DNA from: Adineta vaga
Taxonomy: Eukaryota > Rotifera
DNA: 64,000 nucleotides
Direction: 5' to 3'
NCBI GenBank assembly: GCA_021613535.1
Contig: CP075492.1
Span: forward strand, 9,238,001 to 9,302,000
Shown piece by piece: positions 13,076-22,847 of the stretch (its first letter is position 1; each line of letters begins with the position of its first letter). The translations under genes were made by a program, and so were the position numbers. Under the pieces are notes generated by a model, which did no database searches, had not been told where the DNA came from, and saw nothing but the letters and a program-made list of their open reading frames with translations.

Positions 13076-14005
13076 CTAATCGACTCCACCATTGTCTTTT
13101 GTCTTTCTCTCCAAGATAGATATGCCAGTGTATAGCTCTTTTTAAAATGGTGATAGAAACTAATGAATGGGCTGGTGTTCGTGGGCTGTGTGTGCCATTG
13201 GCATCATTTACAAATTCTAAGTATAGAATTCAGTAAGAAATTGATAAAAAAAACTGCACTCCAGGCAATTAACAGAATAGGTGCGATACTTATGCGATCT
13301 TTCTTTAAACATCTTTGCGTAGTCGACTATAATACATCAGATCATCTGATAGAATTTTTACAAGAAATGTGTATAAAATCCAGATGGATGTTTGCAGTTG
13401 TTTTGATGGATCTAGCTGTGCGTCAAAAATGGAAATAACATTTCAAAACATGGAAAAACTATTCTAGTCAAACATTCTCTGATTCTAGCTACTCATGAAA
13501 TAGTACCTGGCCTTTCTATCTTCTTTCCGAGAATCATAGTAATACAAAGCATGTGCCTTTTCAAAAGGAGAACAAAAGGAATTCACTTATTCATTTGAGA
13601 AATGAATCAAAAGCAGACGAAACAATAAAGGCGTCTATGGTAACGGCTAGCCGTAAGTGGCCGACCAGAGGGAGGCCGATGAGCGATTAGACGTTTGTTT
13701 AAGAGCTTTATAGGAAGGAAAATAAGCACGGGTGATGCAGTTTTGAGAAATATAAAGCAATCAATTCCATGAATGTTTACAAACAGTATTTGTCTTTTCT
13801 TTTCTCTTTCTATGAACGATTTGATGATATTTTGAAAGAATGAAAAGATGAAAACACTTTTAAAAGCCTGTTATGTATAAAGTTTGGTTGGATCCTGATT
13901 CGGTCAGGTCCAGGTTCCGCTTTATGGCTTTGCTGAGGACTCTTATCATTCTTTCAGAAAAGGGTCAGTGAATCCAGAGGATGAGCGTTACTTGTTAATA
14001 TAATT
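13076..14005. other. Unassigned stretch
   Basis: A 91-codon frame at 13163-13438 shows no family signature. Near 13650-13690 there are short GC-rich self-complementary words (ACGGCTAGCCGT, and GGCCGACC next to GAGGCCGA). No gene, tRNA or ribozyme could be supported. Confidence 0.3.
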
Positions 14006-14870
14006 AAAGAAAAACATTTTCTCGATGATTTAAATGAAAGATTAAATGAATGGAAACGATTATTTATTGAAAATTATAAAAATAATCAATTAATTTATCA
14101 AAAATCTTTAAATCAAAGAAATTCTTCAGAAAATTATTTTATTCAACTTAAGAAAATATTCTAATGACTGAAAAAAGTCGTTTATCATCAAAAAATCAAT
14201 CAGAGAATCGACAAACAATTCAGTTCGTATCTTCTTCTTCTTCTTTTCTTTTAGTAAATTAATACTAAATAATGAATTTTTAAAATCACTTCTTGGTTTA
14301 TGTTTATTATTAGTTTTATATTCACACGGTAATTCCTATCATGATTTTCAATGGGTATTTCATCTCTATTCATTACATCTTCAATTAATATTAAAAGAAA
14401 ATTATTTGATTCAAATTCATCTTTATCAATAATTCGAAGTCAATCAGATCCATTAGTTGAAAATGTAAATAAAATTCCACAAAAAGAATCTCCATATATA
14501 ATGTTTTATCGAAAATATTATCAATTAGTATTAACAAGATTTGATTTATTATGTTCACGTTTATTTGGAATAAATTGTTTAGAAATAAAGAAAATAATTC
14601 GGAATTTTATTTATATTTATTTGAAAATTATACGAAAATATTATTTTGTCAAAAAGATTTAGATCAAATTTTATTATCATCAATTTATTTTATATCAAAT
14701 TCAGAAAGTGTTAATTTAACATGCATAACACTTCTTCAAATGTGTAAATCAATTCAAACTTGAAATTTGAAAACAATTCGAACTCGTACAGAAGATGGAA
14801 AACTCATTGATAACAATATCAACAGTACAAGAAAATTTTATTGAACCAAATGAAAACAATTCGAACTGAC
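14006..14870 (+). pseudogene. Retinoblastoma/p107-type pocket protein pseudogene
   Basis: The pieces are recognisable but broken. At about 14253-14418 a frame reads LNNEFLKSLLGLCLLLVLYS and then FQWVFHLYSL, matching the end of the Rb pocket A box (family: DIFHxSLLACxLEVV). From about 14500 another frame reads FYRKYYQLVLTRFDLLCSRL, and from about 14590 a shifted frame reads LYLFENYTKILFCQ, DLDQILLSSIYFIS and ITLLQMCKSIQT, matching the B box (family: FYKKVYRLAYxRL, DQIMMCSxYxICK). Stops occur near 14160 and 14418, and frames shift at least twice. A retained acceptor-like CTTTTAG near 14253 suggests an unprocessed copy. Rb proteins restrain E2F and the cell cycle; this copy cannot make a full pocket. 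Confidence 0.7.
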
Positions 14871-15138
14871 AAGAAAAAGAAAAACATTTTGTTTTTGGTC
14901 AATCATCAATTAATTGAATGAAAAGAAATTTTCAAGATTATCCAAATTCAAATTCAGATTGTTTAATTAAAGAATTCTACAAACTGAAAATAATCGACAA
15001 TTAAATTCATCAAACAATTGAAATTATTCGATTTTTTTGTTTTTGATATTCAATCGAATTTGTTTTGCTTGTTGTAAATCTTTATTAGATTTCGATCTGA
15101 AATAGAAAGAGAAGAATGTTTATATTATAATGTAATTA

Positions 15139-15310
<172 letters not shown>

Positions 15311-15653
15311 TAATGCCAATCAAATTTTGTAGCCGAATACTTTAATTCAATCGTCATCAATATTAGATAACGAAAAAAAACTATGAAGATGACAGGAAGA
15401 TAATGATAAAGTATATTATTTTCTTCCATAAGCAGCAGTAGAACTTTCAGGTTCTAGTCAATATTCTCATCGTTTTCTCGATTTAATTGTTAAGCTTGAT
15501 AGTTGAGACAATTGTATGGATTTCGTTCATAATTTCAATCAACTGACTCGAACAATTTGAGAAATGATCGTCTACAATTATATTGTACATATATAAACTG
15601 TCCAGTCATGGTCACTCATCGACAGTGACATCTTTTTGTTCTTTCGAACTAGC

Positions 15654-15820
15654 GGCGGCGCCAGAATTTCCACTCAGGGTGGGCTAAGCCTATTCAAAAA
15701 ATATTCAGGGTGGGCTCTACTATAGAAGTTGTGCCTTTTTGTAATATAAAAATCAGTTTTTTCAGAAGTTTTTTAAATCAGGGTGGGCTCAGCCCACCCT
15801 AGCCCACCCTTGGCGCCGCC
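15654..15820. mobile_element. 167-base MITE with GGCGGCGCCA terminal inverted repeats
   Basis: The left end begins GGCGGCGCCAGAATTTCC and the right end finishes TTGGCGCCGCC, its inverse. Further inside, GGGTGGGCTAAGCC on the left pairs with GGCTCAGCCCACCC on the right, and the word AGGGTGGGCT recurs four times counting both orientations. The element carries no frame for a transposase. Its GC-rich ends stand out sharply from the AT-rich surroundings. Flanks share TTCGAA words on both sides in inverted order; no clear direct target duplication was seen. Confidence 0.75.
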
Positions 15821-15939
15821 AGTATTTCGAACGTTGGTCATCCAATGGTTCATCCATCATGAACAAATGAAAGAACATACAAAATGAAGGAAGAATTACT
15901 ATTGTTTGTTATTATCATTTTGTATCTGACTTGAAAGAA

Positions 15940-17110
15940 ATGCAGAACTATGCTGATTTTCGAAAATGTATTCGAGATTTTATTCTTTCGAATCCGTCAC
16001 CATCACCAGCTGATACATTTGCTATTCTCGATCAATTAGAAAATCAAGTATTCGATATTTGTTCGTCTTTAGGCTCAAAGATAGATGAAAAAAATAACGA
16101 TCTGATCAAAACTCTCAAAGAACGTATTGATATTGGTGACCAATTAAATACAACGAAAGAATCAACAAATAAAATCATTAAATGTTACAATATGTCTATG
16201 AAAGCTGCATCGTGTACAATTGCACGAACAATCATAGAAATGACTGCACGTGAACATGCTCAAGAAATTTATTTGTCTGTAGAAAAACTTATGAATCAAT
16301 TTCGTCTCGAGAAGAAGTATTCGGTAAGTGATTGATCTTTATCTTATTTTGATTGAAATTATATACTTTCTTTTGAAAGAATAATTGGAAAATAACTGAT
16401 TTGATTCAAGATGCAAAGACACGTTCATTTTGGGATAAACTTACATCAGCTGAACAACAAAATCTTGATCTTTGTCTTAAATGGTCTCACCAAAGTTTAC
16501 ATAAAAAGAATTTTGTTCCAACGAATGATGTATTGAAACAATTGTGGAGTAAATCGAAATCGACTGATTTAGTAACAAGTCTCCCGCATCCGAAATTTGG
16601 TTCATTTTCAGATAAAATCGAACATATTGAAGTAAGTGTTGCGTTAAAAAATGTTCCAAAAAACTTATTATTGTTGAAGCTTTTTTTATTGAATTAATCT
16701 TGATAATTCTTTTGCTTATAGAAATCATTTATAAATCTCTATCATACATTATCTGAAAAGATTCACAATTCTATTCTTCCATACGAAGATGATAAATTAC
16801 CAATTCCAGATATTATTGAAGGGCAATTCGATCGACCTGATGCTTTAGCTCTTGGTAAGTTACAAAATATTCCTTCATCATTTTTCTTTTCTTTTCTGAT
16901 CTAGCTTCATTCTACAAAATGACATTACCGAATATAGAATATGAATTCGCCAAAAATATCGTCCATTTCTCTTCTAATTCAACAAATTTATTTGATTGTA
17001 TAGATTTAAACAATAGTATGAATGTGTGCACTACCACGATGATTGGAACAAATGAACAATCGCTCAAAAGAAAATTGTCGGATGAAAATCTGGAAAATAA
17101 AATTCAATGA
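15940..17110 (+). CDS. Unrecognised protein, four exons, intact
   Basis: Exons 15940-16323, 16380-16631, 16722-16854 and 16905-17110 splice at good GT-AG sites (introns 56, 90 and 50 bases) and keep one frame, giving 324 residues. The ATG at 15940 is the first in frame after a stop at 15868. The protein is hydrophilic and mostly helical in appearance, without signal peptide or membrane segment; it ends in a charged tail SLKRKLSDENLENKIQ. Segments such as DTFAILDQLENQVFDICSSL and ARTIIEMTAREHAQEIYLSV do not match a family I know. Frame conservation over three introns argues for a real gene although it sits among pseudogenes. Confidence 0.65.
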
Positions 17111-18195
17111 GAGAGAATTTTTATGTCATGGTCAGAGTGTCTTCATTCCTTTGTCTATCTCAACTGTTTTCTTTTATTTTTTAACTTTTTCATGTTGAAT
17201 CTTTTCTTCTTTTTGAATTTACCTGTTTCTTCTATGATCTTATCTATGCGCAAATATGTACTTGTACAAACATATTTATATTTGTGCTCGTCAGTTAGAT
17301 ATTGCTCTTTTTTCTGATAATAAATTTATTATGACTAAAGAATTTGAAACACAAATCCTTTTAGTAAGAATATGATATTCAGTTTAGTTGACAATGACCT
17401 TTAGATTTAGATATTTTGTTTTCTACTTTGTGTGAGCAGTAACACAATTTTCGTATTCAACATATTTTGCCAAAAAATGCATAAAAGCAAATGAACTACA
17501 TCTATTATCGTAGTATTTTATTTTCATTTCTTATATATTCGCCAACATTCCAAAAACAAACCAATTGAACGAAAAGTAAAGTATAATTGCTACATTGTAT
17601 CTCTACTCATTTTTGCGCATAAGCGCGGTCAGTACGCATCTATAAATATCGCTCATTTTTGACAAACAAAATATTTAACAAATGTTTTCAAACGAGGCAA
17701 GACAACATTTTTTATGCCATTGAGGACGGTAGCTCCTGTAGTAAGTCATATTAATCATCATTTGTCCTCTGCAAGGAATACATGTTATTATTTCAACTGT
17801 ATTTCGTTTTGATTTCCAAACGAAATGAATCAATTTTAGGACAAACTTAGGCAATGTTCTGAGAGATATCATTGGTAAAAGAAGTGAAACGAAATAGACA
17901 ACAAATAGAATTGTATCAAAATGCTCGTTGAAAAGATAATTACAATAATATACAACTCCGATAAGTTATTCTTTTTCTTATCTGTAAAAGAAAGAAGGAA
18001 TTACTCATGATTAGATTATGTAAATCAATATAAAATTCTAATACATTCTTCTTGAAGAGACATTATTTATTTCAAGAAAGTCGCTCACTAATGAAAATAA
18101 AAATTTTATCTCATAACTTTTTCTAAGAAAAAGAATCAAAGTTCTTATTCATTTAATAACTAAACTTTGATAGAAAAAGCAGAGAGAAATAAATG
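17111..18195. other. 3' UTR and spacer
   Basis: The 3' end of the preceding gene (AATAAA near 17320) is followed by AT-rich DNA. A minus-strand frame at 17675-17872 contains CIPCRGQMMINMTYYRSYRP and other Cys/Trp residues but no splice partners or known family, so it is not called. Confidence 0.4.
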
Positions 18196-19655
18196 TTAGT
18201 ATAGTTTACATTGTTGAGATAAAAGATAAGTAAAATTCTTCTGATAATAAGATTGTTGAATTAAATGAATTGATTCAATAAAAACCATAGCCATACCAAT
18301 TTGTAGATGCCAATCATTATGACAATGTAACATCCAAATTCCAGGATTATTTGTTTGAAAACGAAAAATAATATATGAATATGGATTAACTGTAAATGTA
18401 TCACGATAAACAGGATTAATTTCATTATAAATTGTATTTTTATATGTTGTTTCATTTAAGTATCCATCATTTGTTTTTCCCTGTGCTAAAATCCAAACAT
18501 GATGACCATGTAAATGAAATGGATGTGATGAATAATCAATATTATTTATAATAATATCAATAATTTGATTATTTTCAATTTGAATTGTTGAAGGCCATGC
18601 GATTTTTGATGAATTTCCTTGAAGAAGAATTAATGATAATAATGTAAAATTTTCTGGATGAATAAATGTTTGATTATTAAAAATAAAACCTGAATTATCT
18701 TGAAATTTAGGATTAATAATAAACTGATTATTATTTAATGAATTAATTGATGGTAAAAATGAATTATTTTCATATTGAAGAATTGCTAAAACAAAAGAAT
18801 TATTTGAAATATTATATTGATGATTAAAATTAATAAATGGATGAATTATTGCTTTTATCCAATAGTTTTCCGAAGAATTTTGATTTCCATTTAATAAAAA
18901 TGAATATCTTTGTCCTGGATTTAAACGAAGTGTTTCAACAATTTGATTTCCATTTAAATAAATTCCATCCATTTCAATTAATTTCATTTGATGTTTATCA
19001 ATTGTTAATGTTATTCTTGCATAAATTGATTTATTTATTATTCGATATCTTTTTGTTAAATTTTTCTTAATAAAGGAACGATAAAATTGACATGTTTTAT
19101 TTAAAATACAATTAAATTGTCCAATACCATTGAAAAGTAATGTATCAGGTAATGGTTCTGATATTCGTAAATTTAAATATTCTTTTAATAAAATATAAAC
19201 AGGTTTATGATACCAATCAGTTATTTGAAAAATGTCTTCATTTTTATAAAAAGATTTAAATGGATCATTTTTATCTTGAATTATTAAAATACCTTTAAGA
19301 CACTCACCATATTGAATTGATTTATGTGAATGATACCAATATGTTCCTGTTTGATTATTTGTTTTATAAATATAATTAAATGTTTTATTTGATAATATTG
19401 AACATTGTGTTATACCAGGAACACCATCCATATCAAATATATTAATTTGATATAAACCATGTCAATGTATTGTTATATCTTCATTTGATTCATTTATTAT
19501 TGTTATATTTATTAAATCACCTTCATTTACAATTATTTTTGGACATAATATTTCATTATTTATACTTAATATTGGCCTTTCATAACCATCTGGAGATGAA
19601 TTAAATCATCGAATATAAAATGTATTTTTATAAATTGTTGGTTTTTCTAGGAAAT
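18196..19655 (-). pseudogene. Multicopper oxidase (laccase-like) with two TGA codons at conserved Trp
   Basis: A 411-codon frame (18196-19431) carries the copper motifs YWYHSH, HPFHLHGHH and LHCHNDWHLQIGMAM. In the same frame upstream the sequence continues to about 19655 with the first cupredoxin domain (GYERPILSINNEILCPKIIV), interrupted only by TGA at 19462-19464 inside what should be IHWHG and by TGA at 19606-19608 in RWFNS. Both are Trp positions changed TGG to TGA. No start codon or signal peptide lies upstream of 19655. The coding part is intronless, extremely AT-rich and rich in Asn/Ile, unlike the intron-rich neighbours. Laccases oxidise phenols using four copper ions. The simplest reading is a decayed, 5'-truncated copy. 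A 5'-shortened product from the Met at 19431 would lack the first His pair and be inactive. Confidence 0.7.
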
Positions 19656-19913
19656 TACATATTTTTTTTAAGATTAAATTAAATCAATTGGGCTGTTGTA
19701 AAAAACATCGGGCAAAAAGAAACGAAATATTCTAGTTTAATTATCAGCGAAATAATAAAAATCTTTTTTTCATACTTGCATCGATAAAGTAACAGATCAT
19801 AAAAGAAAAGAGATTTATTTAAATAAAACTTCGAACGAAAAAATATAGAGAAAAAATACCAAACTTAATTAGTTTATAAAATAAATTCAATATTATTGTT
19901 TAATGATTAATAA
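19656..19913. other. AT-rich spacer
   Basis: No coding or RNA feature is recognised. The lost 5' end of the oxidase would be expected here but no matching frame is visible. Confidence 0.35.
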
Positions 19914-20094
19914 TCATTGATTTTTTTCTTTATTTTCTATTAGATGATTGATTTGAACATGTAACATTGTATATGAAAATAATTTTTCTTTTTCATAATC
20001 ACTTAAATAGCGAAATCCATCATGTCTTCCACAACAAGATGGCATTTGACAATAACATTTTTCAAAGAATCTTATTAAAAAATAAAAATAATTC
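19914..20094 (-). pseudogene. Orphan exon-like fragment with Cys-rich start
   Basis: After an acceptor-like TGTCTTTAG, an open frame reads through EKCYCQMPSCCGRHDGFRYL and then SDYEKEKLFSYTMLHVQINH to a TGA at 19914-19916. Codon choice and the Cys/His pattern look protein-coding, but no upstream exon with a compatible frame was found and no family was recognised. It may be the last exon of a broken gene. It is not part of the oxidase. Confidence 0.4.
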
Positions 20095-20460
20095 TAAAGA
20101 CAATCATTATCTCATTCTAAGTTTAACATTACTTTAAATTTCAATATAGAATTTTTTTTTCCTAAACTCGTCATGTAAACAAACTTCGCACTTGTACCAT
20201 TCGATAGAGAAAATATTTCTCTACAATTCCATAGAAATTTCTGTCTCAGAGTGCTGTTTGTCTCTGCGCGCGTCATATTGTTCGAACGGTACTTAGAAAA
20301 AAATGTGTACTTTTTTATACCATTAGAGACAATTAAGCACGCACACGTATGTATGCGGGGTAAAGAGGCATTTCTAGTTATTTTAGTTGTATGCTTTAAC
20401 ACCTAGTTTTCAAGAGTTCTATACATTATATTCAACCCATCTTGTTAGCACGAATGCTCG

Positions 20461-20537
20461 TCTTGAGGGTGTGGGTGTGGGTGTGAGGGTATAGATAAAG
20501 AAAGATAACACCCACACCCACACCCACACTCTCAAGA
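20461..20537. repeat. Head-to-head telomere-like repeats (TGTGGG)n / (CCCACA)n
   Basis: The left arm (20461-20490) reads TCTTGAGGGTGTGGGTGTGG and then GTGTGAGGGT. After a 17-base spacer, the right arm (20508-20537) is nearly its inverse, reading ACACCCACACCCACACCCAC and then ACTCTCAAGA. G-rich strands point towards each other, the orientation expected where two chromosome ends have joined. The arms also share the non-telomeric TCTTGAG word, so a palindromic insertion is an alternative. Only about three units are present per arm. Confidence 0.65.
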
Positions 20538-20847
20538 TGGATGAAAAATCTCGCAACCTAATATACATCTTGTTTTTTTACATATACATATACCTTCTTT
20601 ATTATTTACAAGTGTTCTCGCTAAATAAAAATATTATTTAACAAATAGAAAAGTTTGAATTACATTATGTCCAAAAAATAAGAAGAAGAAAAAACATAAA
20701 ATACTTAATTTCTATAATTAACTATACACTTACTAAAAGAAGAAACTAAAATAACTCAATGATAAATCACACATACACGTAGTAACATAAATGAAAAAAT
20801 ATATAATATACAGAAAACTATTCAAGTAATGATCTGATAGAGATTAG
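20538..20847. other. Spacer
   Basis: AT-rich DNA between the telomere-like repeats and the 3' end of the minus-strand Cys/His gene. No feature was recognised. Confidence 0.4.
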
Positions 20848-22591
20848 TTAAAAAATGTCATCGATACCATCTTCATTTAGTCTTTCTTCGTCAAATGATA
20901 GAAAAAGTGATTCTGTATCATTGATCATCGATGCTTCCCAATCCTCTGGGTTCTCATTTCCAATCAAGAAATCAATTGATTCATCTATTATCAAAAATAA
21001 ATTTTAGTTTTTAATAAAAATCTCAAATTTTCACTTCTTACTTTTTGTTTCTGACTTTATATTATTTAAATCCATATGATCTAAAAATGAAAAACTTCGA
21101 ATAACTGTCTTCTTTATAAAATATAAGAATGTTTACTTATTGATATCGTTTTTTCACAATTATTTGATAATTTCTAAAAATTTAAAATAATTTCTACAAA
21201 ACAAACACATTCTTTAATTGAATCTTACAGGTAATTTCGTTCGTTTTCTTGTTGTAACAGAACTTTTTGATTCAACTTGATTACTATCAATTGACACTTC
21301 AGATTTGACTATTGTTTTACTAAGCATTACTGTTCGCGTAATATCTTTCGCATGTTGTAAATCAACTTTATGATAATTTCGTAAATGTCGATAAAGATTC
21401 ACTGGACATGGACGATCACAGGGAATATTTCTAACAAATCGAGAAAATTTTCTTAATAAAGTTGATTTTGCGCTGTTCAATGTTGTCGAATACGGACATA
21501 AACATTTATATGGTACAATATCAATTTCTTCTGTTACTGTTGTTGCTTGTTTATTATTGTTATTATTATTAGGTGAACCCTCGTTTATATCTGGTAATTC
21601 GGTAGTAGTTGTTCGAATTGATCGAATTAAACGAAGTGCAAGTTCACCACTCATTTGATGATAATGTCTATGCAAAAAAATAAAGACAAGAATAATTAGA
21701 TATTTTTAATAAATAACTTACTGAAGATGTGCGAAAAGAATAAATTTTTCATTAGTTTTATTACATGGTACATTTAATAAAGATTGTTCTTGAATATCTT
21801 CGCCCGATATTACTAATGGATTTGTTAATGGACAATAATGTCGAAATCTTCGATCATCATTATAAATATTTCTAAAATGAAGAAAGGCAAAGGTCTTTTT
21901 CGAGGAATTCTATTCAATACATACGGATTTGTATTTAGAACGGCATCATCTTTTTGAAATAAGATTATTTCTCGAATATCATTTTCAATCGATGATTTCT
22001 GTTTGGATTCAATTGATGATGACATCATTGTTTTTACAATCTTCTTTGCCGATTTTATATTTAAATTATGTGAAACACGTAAATGTGAAAGAAGTAAACA
22101 TTGTTTTGTATGGCGACAGTTGTAATTTTTAATATGATGATTTGTTAATGTTAAATTAAATACATTGGAATATCCATAAGAAAATGGACAACGACCTTTA
22201 TGCCAATGAACTGAATGAGAAAATAATTCTTGAGTATTATTAAAGGTTAATTCATTTTTTCGATTCGATTTTTGCCCATCAATACGAGTATTCATACGAT
22301 CTAGTACAATTTTGTTTGCTAAAAGAGAATGCTTAGATAAAATCAAATGCATAAATCGATTTTACCAGCTGTATTTGAAAGATTGTGTTTGTACATGAGA
22401 TGTTTTTTTAATGATAACTGTTCGTTTGAATCTGTACACGGAAAATTTGGCATATTGAAACTAAAAATAACCAGAAAACTAATTAGGAGTTCGTAAAAAG
22501 AAAATTTTTCTTACTTTTTTTTAATGCCATAAATTCCAAATGATGTTAATGGACAAATACCTTCAAAACTATGAAGAACTTTTTCGTTCAT
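20848..22591 (-). CDS. Protein with repeated Cys/His zinc-finger-like modules
   Basis: Eight exons in transcript order (22591-22515, 22460-22366, 22318-21925, 21871-21722, 21667-21229, 21173-21137, 21080-21042, 20984-20848) splice in frame to 455 residues. Four copies of one module are visible. Each has a CP(L/F/Y)(S/T) start, a spacer of about 25-40 residues, a second Cys region and, in three copies, an ending like HLxxxH followed by SAKK or HAKD. Examples are FPCTDSNEQLSLKKHLMYKH, CRHTKQCLLLSHLRVSH and CDRPCPVNLYRHLRNYHKVD. This resembles a degenerate C2H2 finger. The last exon is acidic and ends NEDGIDDIF, which could be an activation or interaction tail. I know no named family; nucleic-acid binding is an inference. 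Intron positions are all supported by GT-AG sites and phase. Confidence 0.7.
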
Positions 22592-22847
22592 GATTATATG
22601 ATAAATGGGTAAATATGCCAAAAATATTTGATACTCTTGTCATGAGAATCAGAAAACCAATTGAATACTGAAGGTTAAGACAGAATTTTCATTGGTTGAA
22701 AATATTCACCAATGAAAAATATCGTATCAATGAAAACGGGAATCTTACTCAATATCTGTAAAAGATTGAGCAATAACCTGTGATGTTTTCTATTTAATAT
22801 AACGACAGTACTGGGAAATAAAGAAACGATTCTGCTTTATTTGAACA

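Noticed and set aside
13163-13438. 91-codon open frame, plus strand
   Set aside because: No known motif and no splice partners. Possibly a remnant, but unsupported.
13650-13690. Possible hammerhead ribozyme (GGCCGATGAGCG)
   Set aside because: The core CTGANGA is not present (CCGATGA) and no matching GAAA-containing stem arrangement was found.
17675-17872. 65-codon minus-strand frame with CIPCRGQ
   Set aside because: Isolated, no exon partner or family; could be a single exon, but evidence is too thin.
20112-20402. 96-codon minus-strand frame
   Set aside because: No motif, borders the telomere-like repeats, composition like random AT-rich DNA.
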